From assembly GCA_934255545.1 (NCBI GenBank), contig CAKQOE010000004.1, positions 1 through 64,000 of the forward strand: 64,000 bases of DNA, in the 5' to 3' direction. Under the pieces are notes generated by a model. The model did not search any database and was not told where the DNA came from. It saw only the letters and a list, made by a program, of their open reading frames with translations. Numbering within the stretch: position 1 is the stretch's first letter; each line of letters starts with the position of its first letter. Positions 42,426 through 50,951 of this stretch are shown in pieces. Source of the stretch: an uncultured Clostridia bacterium. Lineage in GTDB: Bacteria; Bacillota; Clostridia; Peptostreptococcales; Anaerovoracaceae. Both the position numbers and the translations under genes were made by a program.

Positions 42426-44846
42426 TTTATAAATGGAAACAGTGAAACTTTAAAATATGATGGCATTGGAAATATAGCTTCGCCTTATGACAGGAACGGT
42501 AATGAAACATCATACAAATATGATGCTGCAGGAAATGTTATAGAGACTATAGATGCATCAGGAAACAGCGCATTATTTAAATATGATGCCGTAGGCGATC
42601 TTATAGAGACGAAGCTTCATAGAGTAGACGAGCAGGATAAGGTCGATTCATGGGAGATAACAGCTTATGAATTCGATGGCAGAGGCTTGGTAACGAAGCA
42701 GATCGATGCTCTTGGAAATGTTACGACGTATAAATATGATGGTAATGGCAATTTAAGTTCGAAAACTGATGCTGATGGTCATACTACTGAGTATACATAT
42801 GACAGCCTTGATTTAGTAAGATCTATAAATTACAATGGAGAAAAAAACGTTTCATATCGTTACAATGCGACCGGCGACCTCATATATATGAAGGACTGGC
42901 TCGGAGAGACGACATTTGAAGTCGATTTGATGCATCGTATTAAAAAGGCGACAGACCATAATGGAAATACAGTATCTTACGCTTATGATGCAACAGGTCA
43001 ACAGACAGCGATAGTCTATCCGGATGGAACTACAGCGTCATATGAATACGACCTTGTATCAAATCAGACAGCAGTAACGGAGACTGATGGAAGTACAACG
43101 ACTTATGAATATGACGCCATGGGTCGTGTATCTACTATGCACTATCCTAATGGATGGACTGAATACTATACTTATGATGCAGTTGGAAGGCTCATAAGTG
43201 TAGATGATACGCATCCTTCAGAGAAGCCTTCAAAGACGCAGAAGCATACATACAGATATGATCCAAATGGAAATCTGACGTATGAATATATGCGCGGCAA
43301 CGGGACAGGTCAGGCAAAAACAGAAACGACATATACATATGATGAGCTTGACCGCCTTGTAAAAGCACATGATGAATATGGAAATTCTACAAGAGAATAT
43401 ACATATGATTCTCTTGGAAACCTGACATATGAGACAGGAAATGGAAGTCATGCTGCTGATCATCGCTACAATGACCTCAATCAGCAGATATCACGTTCAA
43501 CAGATAACTGGAAGACATCCACAGCAAGTGAATATGATGCGAGAGGAAATCTTGTACTTGAAAGTTATGTAAAGAACAAGAAACAGACAGTATCAGGACA
43601 GTATACATATGATGCTTCCAATAAAATGACTCAAGGCATAAATGCCAATGGCGAGAAAAGCATATACAGTTATAACGGACTTGGCGCACTCATGGAAAAT
43701 ACATGGGTGATAGCAAAGAACGGTTACGGATATCATGATGTAAATGCTGATGATACGGTTCAGACTCAGACGGCAAATAAGGATAAGCCTACAGGAAGTA
43801 ATGTAAAGAAAACGAGCACTGTAAAAAAACAGTTCGTAGTAGACTTTACATCTGATACATACAGACCGTTACAGGAACATGAGGTAAACGGACTCGATTA
43901 TCGTTATGTTTACAGCGATAAGGCACGGCTCAGTGTTGTAGTCAGTGGTATATCGAATGGTTCAGCATCACTTCTTGATGAAAACGGAGAACTTCATGCG
44001 TATTATCATACCGATTATCTCGGAACTACAGACTATCTGACAAGCGCTGTAAATTCAAAGGTCATATCATGGACTAACTATAACGAATGGGGAGAGATAA
44101 CGCATAATGCGGTACTGAAGTGCGGACAGCGTGAGCTTGACCTTGTAAAGGAATACGCGACACACGACTATGATGCAGTCCTTGACCAGTATTATGCAAA
44201 GGCTCGCTTTTATGATGCATCGAATCGCCGCTTTACAGCGCAGGATCCGATACTCGATCCATCTCAGTATGATATATCGTCCTATGTAAAAGATCCACTT
44301 CAGCTTGATCAGTATCTTTATGTTAAGGATAATGCGGTAATTTATATAGATACTAATGGAGAAACAACTGTTTCCATAGGGGCAAGTGTAGCTGCTGCAT
44401 TTGGAATTGGTATATCAGGAAGCGCACAAATTGTTATAGATAGTAATAATAATATTGCATTTATGGGAAATATTTCAGCAGGGGCAGGTACGCCAAATGC
44501 TTCTCTTTCAGGGGCAGTAAGTGTTACAACAGCAAAAAATGTGAAACAATTAAATGGTTATGGTGTGGGATTGGCAGTAGGTATTTCTGTGCCCATATTT
44601 GGAACAGAATATTCAGTAAGTAAAGGCACTAATGGGAATTTTATATATGGATTAAGTGTAGCTGAGGGAATTGGTGTAATACCAGTTGAAATACATGCAA
44701 ATGCATTTTCTGCGACAAAAGTGTCAAGAACAATAAAGATGCAATGGTTGTATAATAAAGTTTATAGTGCTGCAAAATCAATATATAATAAATTAAATTG
44801 TAGCGTACAAAAAAAGGTTAAGAGAATTTCAGGAAAATTTTTTTGA
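42426..44846 (+). CDS. Orphan RHS/YD-repeat protein, 5'-truncated, with distinct C-terminal tip
   Basis: The frame is open from 42426 after a stop at 42423 and already encodes YD repeats (LKYDGIGN, YKYDAAGN, FKYDAVGD), but has no ATG, GTG or ribosome site at its beginning; the first usable in-frame start is TTG at 42687. About 19 YD repeats are followed by the RHS core (YYAKARFYDASNRRFTAQDP, then DNAVIYIDTNGE near 44360) and an approximately 160-residue Gly/Ala-rich tip without recognised nuclease motifs. Full RHS proteins are far longer and secreted, so this is a displaced 3' cassette or pseudogene. GC content drops sharply in the tip. Confidence 0.85.
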   Translation, partial: FINGNSETLKYDGIGNIASPYDRNGNETSYKYDAAGNVIETIDASGNSALFKYDAVGDLIETKLHRVDEQDKVDSWEITAYEFDGRGLVTKQIDALGNVTTYKYDGNGNLSSKTDADGHTTEYTYDSLDLVRSINYNGEKNVSYRYNATGDLIYMKDWLGETTFEVDLMHRIKKATDHNGNTVSYAYDATGQQTAIVYPDGTTASYEYDLVSNQTAVTETDGSTTTYEYDAMGRVSTMHYPNGWTEYYTYDAVGRLISVDDTHPSEKPSKTQKHTYRYDPNGNLTYEYMRGNGTGQAKTETTYTYDELDRLVKAHDEYGNSTREYTYDSLGNLTYETGNGSHAADHRYNDLNQQISRSTDNWKTSTASEYDARGNLVLESYVKNKKQTVSGQYTYDASNKMTQGINANGEKSIYSYNGLGALMENTWVIAKNGYGYHDVNADDTVQTQTANKDKPTGSNVKKTSTVKKQFVVDFTSDTYRPLQEHEVNGLDYRYVYSDKARLSVVVSGISNGSASLLDENGELHAYYHTDYLGTTDYLTSAVNSKVISWTNYNEWGEITHNAVLKCGQRELDLVKEYATHDYDAVLDQYYAKARFYDASNRRFTAQDPILDPSQYDISSYVKDPLQLDQYLYVKDNAVIYIDTNGETTVSIGASVAAAFGIGISGSAQIVIDSNNNIAFMGNISAGAGTPNASLSGAVSVTTAKNVKQLNGYGVGLAVGISVPIFGTEYSVSKGTNGNFIYGLSVAEGIGVIPVEIHANAFSATKVSRTIKMQWLYNKVYSAAKSIYNKLNCSVQKKVKRISGKFF

Positions 44847-44940
44847 TTTTTGAAAGAACATATTAGATAGAATATCAGAGGTAAATATTGTATAATTTAA
44901 TAAATATAATATTTACCTTTGATTATATTAGAGCAATGTA

Positions 44941-45423
44941 ATGAATAATAAGTTTAGAGTTGAAGACAGTAGTAAATTTATTGCCGATCTAAAAAAAATA
45001 ACATATGAACAATATATATTTTTTTATAAATATTGGGTAGAGGGGATGTTTAATGATAAGTATAAGAATTATATATTTTATGGAAATATAAAAGATGATT
45101 GTTTTAAAATAGTTTTCTTAAAATATGGAAATAACTGTTTTAATAAAATTATTGAGGGAACTTTATACAATGATTCAATGTTACATGTTGATATAAAAAA
45201 TAATTTCAGATTTCAAGCGTGCTATATACTATTGTATATAACAATTTTTATTAATGGTATTATGCTTCTATGTGAATCGGATATATTAACAGCATTTTTA
45301 TTAGTAACATGGATTTTGATATTTATAATTTTAAAAAAAATTGATTCATATATGAATATAAAAATATATGATAAATTTATAAAGGCTTTTGCGAGTGATA
45401 TATATGGGATCATGGGATTATAA
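44941..45423 (+). CDS. Candidate membrane immunity protein after the RHS tip
   Basis: I do not recognise this 160-residue, very AT-rich gene. The first half is soluble-looking; residues about 82-125 form two membrane segments (ACYILLYITIFINGIMLLC and ILTAFLLVTWILIFIIL), followed by a short basic tail. Its position straight after an RHS tip, on the same strand, is where immunity genes are found in polymorphic toxin loci; that role is inferred. A 10-bp stem (44880-44889 with 44908-44917) lies between the two genes. Confidence 0.6.
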   Translation: MNNKFRVEDSSKFIADLKKITYEQYIFFYKYWVEGMFNDKYKNYIFYGNIKDDCFKIVFLKYGNNCFNKIIEGTLYNDSMLHVDIKNNFRFQACYILLYITIFINGIMLLCESDILTAFLLVTWILIFIILKKIDSYMNIKIYDKFIKAFASDIYGIMGL

Positions 45424-46222
45424 GTTATTTGATAATGATGATGCATGTGATTTAAAAGATGATTACAGAGAACAGATAATATTAGGTATGTCTGATGAAG
45501 ATGCTGAAACGTATATCATACATGAGTTTGAGTTAAGTGATGAAGAAAATTATATGCTATGGTTGCCATTTGCCGTGACCCAGTGGAAGATCGGAAGATT
45601 GAGCCAGCATGTAAAAGATAGGGCATTAAGGTCAGTAGATAAAGAACTTATTGAAATAAATGATTTATGGGAAACTGAATATATATCGAAAAGAAAAAAT
45701 GAACTTATTAAATATAAGAATATGATATGTGAACCTATGTGTGCAAGAAAGAAACTTCGTATGCCATGGTATGCGTTTCGATCTCCTTGGAAAATTGGTT
45801 CAGTTTTGCAGTATAGGCTATCGTCGTCTAATGATAATAGTAAATATGATAACAAATATGTTATGCTATTGGTAAGTGGTGAGGAAAAAACGCCACCGGA
45901 TAAGATTCCTATGGATACAATAGTATTTAGATTATATGGATGGTGCGGATCACAAGAACCGTGTAGTATTATAGATGAAATAAATAAAAAACAGCCTGAA
46001 TTAATAAAAATACATTCAAGTGATAATTTTTACGATGAAAGCTTGACTGTAATGCTAAGCAAAAGTGATATAAAGGGTAGTGATATAAAATGTATAAGTG
46101 ATACTCCCTTGATGGGTAGTGAACTTATACGATCTGAAATAGGATATCCAGTAGTACATGAATCTGCTGATTCTATAATATCAGAAAGTTTAGCATATAA
46201 TAATATAAATATAAATGAATGA
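45404..46222 (+). CDS. DUF4259-like protein, candidate immunity gene
   Basis: The 272-residue protein opens MGSWDYKLFDNDDACDL, resembling the DUF4259 N-terminus (tryptophan, then FDND). This recalls proteins found next to polymorphic toxins, but I am unsure of the exact family. The body has conserved-looking WLPFAVTQWKIGRL and RMPWYAFRSPWKIGSVL. The ATG at 45404 overlaps the preceding gene by 20 bases, so they are probably co-expressed. AT-rich like its neighbours; a terminator follows. Confidence 0.65.
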   Translation: MGSWDYKLFDNDDACDLKDDYREQIILGMSDEDAETYIIHEFELSDEENYMLWLPFAVTQWKIGRLSQHVKDRALRSVDKELIEINDLWETEYISKRKNELIKYKNMICEPMCARKKLRMPWYAFRSPWKIGSVLQYRLSSSNDNSKYDNKYVMLLVSGEEKTPPDKIPMDTIVFRLYGWCGSQEPCSIIDEINKKQPELIKIHSSDNFYDESLTVMLSKSDIKGSDIKCISDTPLMGSELIRSEIGYPVVHESADSIISESLAYNNININE

Positions 46223-46248
46223 TTTAATAATGTTTAAAAATTTTTGAT

Positions 46249-46311
46249 ACAACTCTGATGAATGAGAAAATCGGTTCGATACCGATAATATAGTTATCAG
46301 GGTTGTTTTTT
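46249..46311 (+). terminator. Terminator after the DUF4259-like gene
   Basis: ACAACTCTGAT pairs with ATCAGGGTTGT (one G-T), with an inner ATCGGT-TCGAT-ACCGAT hairpin, then T6. It splits the island into two transcripts. Confidence 0.8.
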
Positions 46312-46345
46312 ATGTTATAAAATTATATTTTTGCATACCGTTGCA

Positions 46346-46420
46346 ATTACAGATATATAAGGAAGTTATTCCGGCTTCCTGTACAGGTGGTGACACCTGT
46401 GATCGAATATATTTGTAATT
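46346..46420 (+). ncRNA. Candidate structured leader RNA (three-way junction)
   Basis: A 14-bp outer stem (46346-46359 with 46407-46420, one G-T pair) encloses a GGAAG/CTTCC hairpin (46362-46366 with 46376-46380) and a perfect ACAGGTG-GTGA-CACCTGT hairpin (46383-46400). Junction strands are 2, 2 and 6 bases. The outer stem ends directly at the TTGGAGG ribosome site of a 38-residue ORF. I matched it to no known riboswitch. GC-rich hairpins in an AT-rich island argue for selection. Confidence 0.5.
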
Positions 46421-46431
46421 TGGAGGTATTT

Positions 46432-46548
46432 ATGGACGGATTTGACGTGTGTGCTATTTTATGCGCGTCAACTATTGAAATTTCTATGTACAAAATGGTA
46501 TATATGGAGTGGGGAGAGAATGGCGGTCAGTTACCGCCTCCTACTTGA
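46432..46548 (+). CDS. 38-residue ORF ending Pro-Pro-Pro-Thr
   Basis: An ATG 6 bases after GGAGG opens a 38-codon frame (MDGFDVCAILCASTIEISMY at the start, ENGGQLPPPT at the end). The three prolines are encoded just before the stop, and a GGCGGT-CAGTT-ACCGCC hairpin (46522-46538) overlaps those codons. The stop is 29 bases before the start of the next gene. It could be a leader peptide that stalls ribosomes, or a small membrane-active peptide. Coding status is inferred from the strong ribosome site. Confidence 0.5.
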   Translation: MDGFDVCAILCASTIEISMYKMVYMEWGENGGQLPPPT

Positions 46549-46577
46549 TCTTACTGGATGTCAGGAGAAACATAAAT

Positions 46578-47252
46578 ATGAAAAAACATTCAAAAGCAAT
46601 AAAGTATGCTATTGATAAAGGGTTTCAAAAATTTAAAGTCAAAAAAGAAGAATCAGTTGTAAAAGTAGTGAATGATGTAATTCAGGGATTTCAGATAGAC
46701 GAATACAGAAATCATGGGCATAAGGTAACATATCTTAAATTTTCAATATATCCAATATGTGATTTAAAATCATATTGTAATGGTTATTTTTTAAGTATGT
46801 GTGCAAATGATCTGCTAAATGTACCTGTAATTGATACATATCTTGCGGATGAAAAAATATGCGATATGCTGGATAAAATAGTATTTCCATTTTTTGAAAA
46901 ATATAATACATGTAAAAAATATTATGACTATATTCATCGATCAGAAAAATTAGAGATGTATTCAATAGAATATTTGTTCTATGCTCTTAAAACAAAAAGT
47001 ATAGAAGATGCAGTAAACATACTTGAAAATCAAATGAAAGATATTGATGATGCTTATGAATCATATAAAGGTGTTTTTAGCGAAGAAGAATTACAAGAAA
47101 AATATAATGCTTTTCAAGCGGAAAAGGAACATTTGAATAGTATGATAAACAGAATATTATCTTATACGTCAGATGAATTGGATAATATGTTAATTGAAAA
47201 TGAAAAAAGAGGAATTGAATTCATAAAGGAGCATTTAGTGCAATTGAATTAA
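46578..47252 (+). CDS. Hypothetical protein, first of two island paralogs
   Basis: The 224-residue protein starts MKKHSKAIKYAIDKG and has VVNDVIQGFQIDEY near residue 35, resembling the DUF4304-type layout often seen as immunity proteins, though I am not certain. The C-terminal third is helical and charged. Roughly 45% identical by eye to the protein at 47484-48152 across its length. AGGAG lies 10 bases before the ATG; a longer frame from 46509 overlaps the 38-residue ORF and is rejected. Confidence 0.65.
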   Translation: MKKHSKAIKYAIDKGFQKFKVKKEESVVKVVNDVIQGFQIDEYRNHGHKVTYLKFSIYPICDLKSYCNGYFLSMCANDLLNVPVIDTYLADEKICDMLDKIVFPFFEKYNTCKKYYDYIHRSEKLEMYSIEYLFYALKTKSIEDAVNILENQMKDIDDAYESYKGVFSEEELQEKYNAFQAEKEHLNSMINRILSYTSDELDNMLIENEKRGIEFIKEHLVQLN

Positions 47253-47372
47253 TGAAATTAATACATAAATAATATAAAATTATAAATATTATTTAATAGT
47301 TGATTATATTAAGGAGCCAATGTCTATGTTGATGGCATCTATCTTAAAGGTTATTCTTATACTATAATAATA

Positions 47373-47422
47373 TTGAACTAAAGCTATAAATTTATGGAAA
47401 ATAGTTTGTAGCTTTAGTTCAA
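47373..47422. repeat. 14-bp perfect stem between the paralogs
   Basis: TTGAACTAAAGCTA (47373-47386) pairs exactly with TAGCTTTAGTTCAA (47409-47422), loop 22 bases. The following bases are not a T-run. It may end the upstream message weakly or be a remnant of a mobile element. Confidence 0.6.
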
Positions 47423-47483
47423 ACTATCTATTTTGTCTTTTGCAGATAAATTAAAAGTATATTTTGAGGGGCATATATTAAAA

Positions 47484-48152
47484 ATGAAAAAGCATTTAAT
47501 GGTTAAAAATTATAGTAACACATATGGGTTTAGATTGTTAAAAGTGAATAAAAAATATTCAATGGTTCAAGTAGTGAATGATATAGTTCAGGGATTCCAA
47601 ATTGATGAATATCGACGCTGTGGACGTAAAGCTACATATATTAAATATGATATATATCCGTTATGCAATAATGAATCAAATTATTATAATGGTATATTTG
47701 CTAAATTGGATGCTAATGTGCAGATGGATATACCTATATTTGATACTTATTTGACGGATGAAAAAATTTGTGAAATTATACAGAGTATTATTTTTCCATT
47801 TTTTAAAAGATATGATTCATGCAAAAGTTATTATGGTTATTTAAATAAAATGTTAAGATTAGATGAATGTGGTATAGAAGAAGTATTTTTTGCATTAAAA
47901 AATAATGATATATACAATGCAATCAGCATGATAAATGAAAGAATTGCTCAATGTGATGATGCATATGAATCATGCATAGATACAATGGATGAAGAATCGT
48001 TAAATCATAAATTAATGATGTGCTCTGAAAGAAAAGAGAAACTTAAACTAATGTTGAACAGGATCGTATCTTATACGCCAGATGAATTGGACAAGATATT
48101 ACTTGAAAATGAAAAAAAGGGAATTGAGTTTATAAAGAAGCATTTAGTGTAA
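47484..48152 (+). CDS. Hypothetical protein, second of two island paralogs
   Basis: The 222-residue protein is a diverged copy of the preceding gene: both start MKKH, share VVNDIVQGFQIDEYR and end in a similar stretch (NEKKGIEFIKKHLV here). The ATG at 47484 matches the paralog's start; an upstream TTG has no ribosome site. Tandem diverged copies after an RHS gene are typical of immunity arrays that protect against variant tips; this role is inferred. Confidence 0.65.
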   Translation: MKKHLMVKNYSNTYGFRLLKVNKKYSMVQVVNDIVQGFQIDEYRRCGRKATYIKYDIYPLCNNESNYYNGIFAKLDANVQMDIPIFDTYLTDEKICEIIQSIIFPFFKRYDSCKSYYGYLNKMLRLDECGIEEVFFALKNNDIYNAISMINERIAQCDDAYESCIDTMDEESLNHKLMMCSERKEKLKLMLNRIVSYTPDELDKILLENEKKGIEFIKKHLV

Positions 48153-48227
48153 GTGACTTAATGAAATTAATTAAAATGTCAATAAAATTAACTATAGCCA
48201 AGTAAGTAGACACATTTAGTTAGAAGA

Positions 48228-48311
48228 TTTTTCAGAAAAGGATGCTCTCCAGACAATGCAGCTTGTGAGGGATTCTTCGGTCGTATGAAGAATGAAATGT
48301 TCTATGGTCGT
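48228..48311 (+). pseudogene. IS3-family transposase remnant (OrfB)
   Basis: Twenty-eight codons read FFRKGCSPDNAACEGFFGRM then KNEMFYGR, the region around the second catalytic residues of IS3/IS150 OrfB transposases. Neither the rest of the gene nor terminal repeats are present. It lies directly left of a duplicated NUDIX fragment, at the right border of the AT-rich island. Confidence 0.85.
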
Positions 48312-48343
48312 TTAGTCCACAAAAACGTCTACACCCCCTCATC

Positions 48344-48532
48344 GTTTATGTAAACGATGACAGCGAGCTTGCGCCTAATGATGAGATAGATTCTTACAGC
48401 TGGTTCACACCTGATGAGGCACGCAGGAATATCAAGGAAAACAGCCTTGCAGGATTTTTCCTGAATGCATACCTTGATGAATGCGAAGCTAACCACAGCG
48501 GTATATGCACAGATTACTGCGGAGAAGTATAG
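48344..48532 (+). pseudogene. Duplicated 3' fragment of the NUDIX gene
   Basis: Bases 48344-48513 match 42068-42237 in the intact NUDIX gene with 10 mismatches in 170 and no gaps; the last 65 or so are identical. The frame continues to a stop at 48532 with a different end (TDYCGEV instead of TEIQN). There is no start codon or NUDIX box, so it is a broken copy. It shows that this border arose by duplication or recombination with the left border. Confidence 0.92.
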
Positions 48533-48574
48533 ACAAGTTAATAAGATACAATTAATAAAACCTTAAGAAAAACG

Positions 48575-48596
48575 GGCGGCCGGCAGGCCGCCTTTT
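48575..48596 (+). terminator. Terminator after the NUDIX fragment
   Basis: GGCGGCC-GGCA-GGCCGCC then T4. TATAAT at 48601-48606 follows at once and may be the -10 box of uvrC; no good -35 is seen. Confidence 0.8.
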
Positions 48597-48647
48597 GCTG
48601 TATAATGAATGACATAGTGAATTGTTAAAAAAGGAAAGGAGGCTGTG

Positions 48648-50819
48648 GTGTTTGACATTAAGGAAAATCTGAAAAGACTGCCGGACAAGCCGGGCGTGTA
48701 TATGCACAAGGACGCGTTGGGACATGTGATATATGTCGGCAAGGCAGTCTCACTGAAAAACCGCGTGCGCCAGTATTTTCAGTCGCAGACGAATATGGCG
48801 CCGAAAGTACGCTCGATGGTGGCGCATATAGAGGAGTTTGAGTATATAACGACCGATTCAGAGATGGAGGCGCTGATACTCGAATGTAATCTCATAAAAA
48901 AATATATGCCTAAGTACAATGTACTTTTGCGTGACGACAAGACATACCCATATATAAAGGTAACCATGCGGGAGGAATATCCGCGCATAGTGAAGACGCG
49001 CCGCATAGTTGACGACGGCGCGAAGTATTTCGGGCCGTACAGCGACGTGGGCGCGGTAAATGAAATAATTGATATGCTCAATGAAATATACGTGCTGAAG
49101 CGCTGCTCATCAAAAACATTTCCGGTGGGGTTCAGACCGTGTTTAAATTATCATATAGGGCAGTGCCGCGGGATATGCGCAGGGCATGTTTCAAAGGCGG
49201 AGTACCGGGATGCGATAAGCGAGGTCGTGGAATTCCTTAAAGGGCATAATAAGAAGCTGCTCGACAGCCTTACAGAGAAAATGATGCAGGCGTCTGAGGC
49301 GCTGAATTTTGAAAAGGCGGCTGAGTATCGCGACAGGATAAACGCTGTAAAGGCGATAACAGAAAAGCAGAAGGTCGTGCTCGGCGCGGCAAACGACATG
49401 GATATGATACTTACGGCAAAGAGCAGTTCGGGTTATCATATCATACTGTTTTTTGTAAGAAACGGTAAATTAAGCGGGCGCGAAAGCTTCCATATGGATG
49501 ACGCCGGTCTGACCGGCATGCGGGATGTTGACGCCGGGGGCGCAGGAGCGGCGGCCGATCAGGCGGCCGCGGAGCAGGATGCAGGTGGTTATACGGACAC
49601 GGATACGGGAGCTGCGGCGCGGAGCGCGGCAGCCGCTGTGGAACAGGAGCGCGGTGAGCTTATAGCGGAATTCATAAAGCAGTACTATACAAAAGACATG
49701 CTCATACCTAAAGAAATAGCCGTAGAATACGAGCCGTCCGACGGCTCGCTGCTGGAAGAATGGCTTACAGCTATGCGCGGCTCAAAAGTAAAGCTCTTCA
49801 CGCCGCAGAAGGGTGATAAACACGCGCTTCTCGAAATGGCAAGGCGCGACGTAGTGGAGATGATGAAGGTCCTCGACGACCGCGCAGCTGCAAAGTCGGA
49901 GCGTGAAAACGCAGTCGCCGCAGAGCTTGACAGGCTTTTCGGCGAAAAACGCAGACGCTTTAAAATGCTTGAAATGGTACGCGCCGCGCGCTACACAGGG
50001 GAAACGCGCGCGCATGACGCAGCAAGAGCCGCAGAAGCGCCGGCAGTGTATAAGGCGCCGGCAGAAACTGATAATACAGGAAATATCAGCGGCCCGGCCG
50101 CTGCAGGTGCAGAAAGCATTAATAGTAATGACATTGACATCGATGGTGAAAAATGCTCATGGCGCATAGAGTCATATGATATTTCAAATATTTCAGGAGT
50201 AGACTCTGTAGGCGGCATGGTAGTTTTTGAAAACGGCAGACCGCAGCGAAAGTCGTACAGAAAGTTCAAGATAAAGACTGTTGACGGCCCGGACGACTAC
50301 AGCAGCATGCAGGAGGTCATATACAGGAGATTCCGCAGAGCGCAGAAGGGCGACCCGGGATTTTCGCGCATGCCGGATATAATATTCGTTGACGGCGGCC
50401 TCGGACACGTACACGCCGTGCAGGAAGTACTCGACGCCATGGACCTGCATATAATAGTCGCAGGTATGGTAAAGGACGACCGCCACAGGACGCGCGGTCT
50501 TTTCGTAGATGAAAAAGAAGTCGATCTTAAGGAGCGCCCGGCGCTCTTCCGTTATGTGACTACTATTCAGGACGAGGTACACAGATTTTCCATAGATTAC
50601 CATCACGGTCTGCGCAACAAGTCTATGCAGAAGTCGATACTCGATGATGCGCCCGGAATAGGTGAAAGGCGCAAAAAGGCGCTGCTCTCAAGATTCGGCA
50701 GCATAGAAAACATGCGAAAAGCCGACGTGTCGGAGCTCGCCGAGACAGAGGGCATGACGATGCGCGCCGCTGAAAGCCTCAAGCTGTATCTAGCAGAAAA
50801 GGAAAAAGAGATCAAGTAG
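48648..50819 (+). CDS. uvrC: Excinuclease ABC subunit C with two extra segments
   Basis: The protein has the GIY-YIG nuclease domain (KPGVYMHKDALGHVIYVGKA), a UVR domain near residue 205-240, the C-terminal RNase H-like nuclease (IESYDISNISG, DIIFVDGGLGH) and helix-hairpin-helix motifs at the end. UvrC makes both cuts in nucleotide excision repair. At 723 residues it is about 100 longer than usual. The extra parts are Ala/Asp-rich stretches at about 285-334 and 450-502. The GTG at 48648 is 5 bases from AAAGGAGG; GTG at 48645 is too close. Confidence 0.95.
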   Translation: MFDIKENLKRLPDKPGVYMHKDALGHVIYVGKAVSLKNRVRQYFQSQTNMAPKVRSMVAHIEEFEYITTDSEMEALILECNLIKKYMPKYNVLLRDDKTYPYIKVTMREEYPRIVKTRRIVDDGAKYFGPYSDVGAVNEIIDMLNEIYVLKRCSSKTFPVGFRPCLNYHIGQCRGICAGHVSKAEYRDAISEVVEFLKGHNKKLLDSLTEKMMQASEALNFEKAAEYRDRINAVKAITEKQKVVLGAANDMDMILTAKSSSGYHIILFFVRNGKLSGRESFHMDDAGLTGMRDVDAGGAGAAADQAAAEQDAGGYTDTDTGAAARSAAAAVEQERGELIAEFIKQYYTKDMLIPKEIAVEYEPSDGSLLEEWLTAMRGSKVKLFTPQKGDKHALLEMARRDVVEMMKVLDDRAAAKSERENAVAAELDRLFGEKRRRFKMLEMVRAARYTGETRAHDAARAAEAPAVYKAPAETDNTGNISGPAAAGAESINSNDIDIDGEKCSWRIESYDISNISGVDSVGGMVVFENGRPQRKSYRKFKIKTVDGPDDYSSMQEVIYRRFRRAQKGDPGFSRMPDIIFVDGGLGHVHAVQEVLDAMDLHIIVAGMVKDDRHRTRGLFVDEKEVDLKERPALFRYVTTIQDEVHRFSIDYHHGLRNKSMQKSILDDAPGIGERRKKALLSRFGSIENMRKADVSELAETEGMTMRAAESLKLYLAEKEKEIK

Positions 50820-50951
50820 CGCAGCCAACAGACCGCAGTCAGGATCCGGGATCGGTAACGGGTGCGGCGGATAGAGCTAAAGATAAAATCAGGATAAAGA
50901 TAAAAGAAAGTTGATATCAGGGAAGATGACCGTACAGAAAGGGGAACTGTC

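Noticed and set aside
45222..45446. Minus-strand ORFs across the RHS island
   Set aside because: They mirror the AT-rich plus-strand genes, have no ribosome sites, and the neighbours and terminators all point to the plus strand.
46346..46420. Hammerhead or c-di-GMP-I riboswitch identity for the three-way junction
   Set aside because: The junction bases do not contain the hammerhead core (CUGANGA/GAAA), and the conserved GEMM segments are missing.
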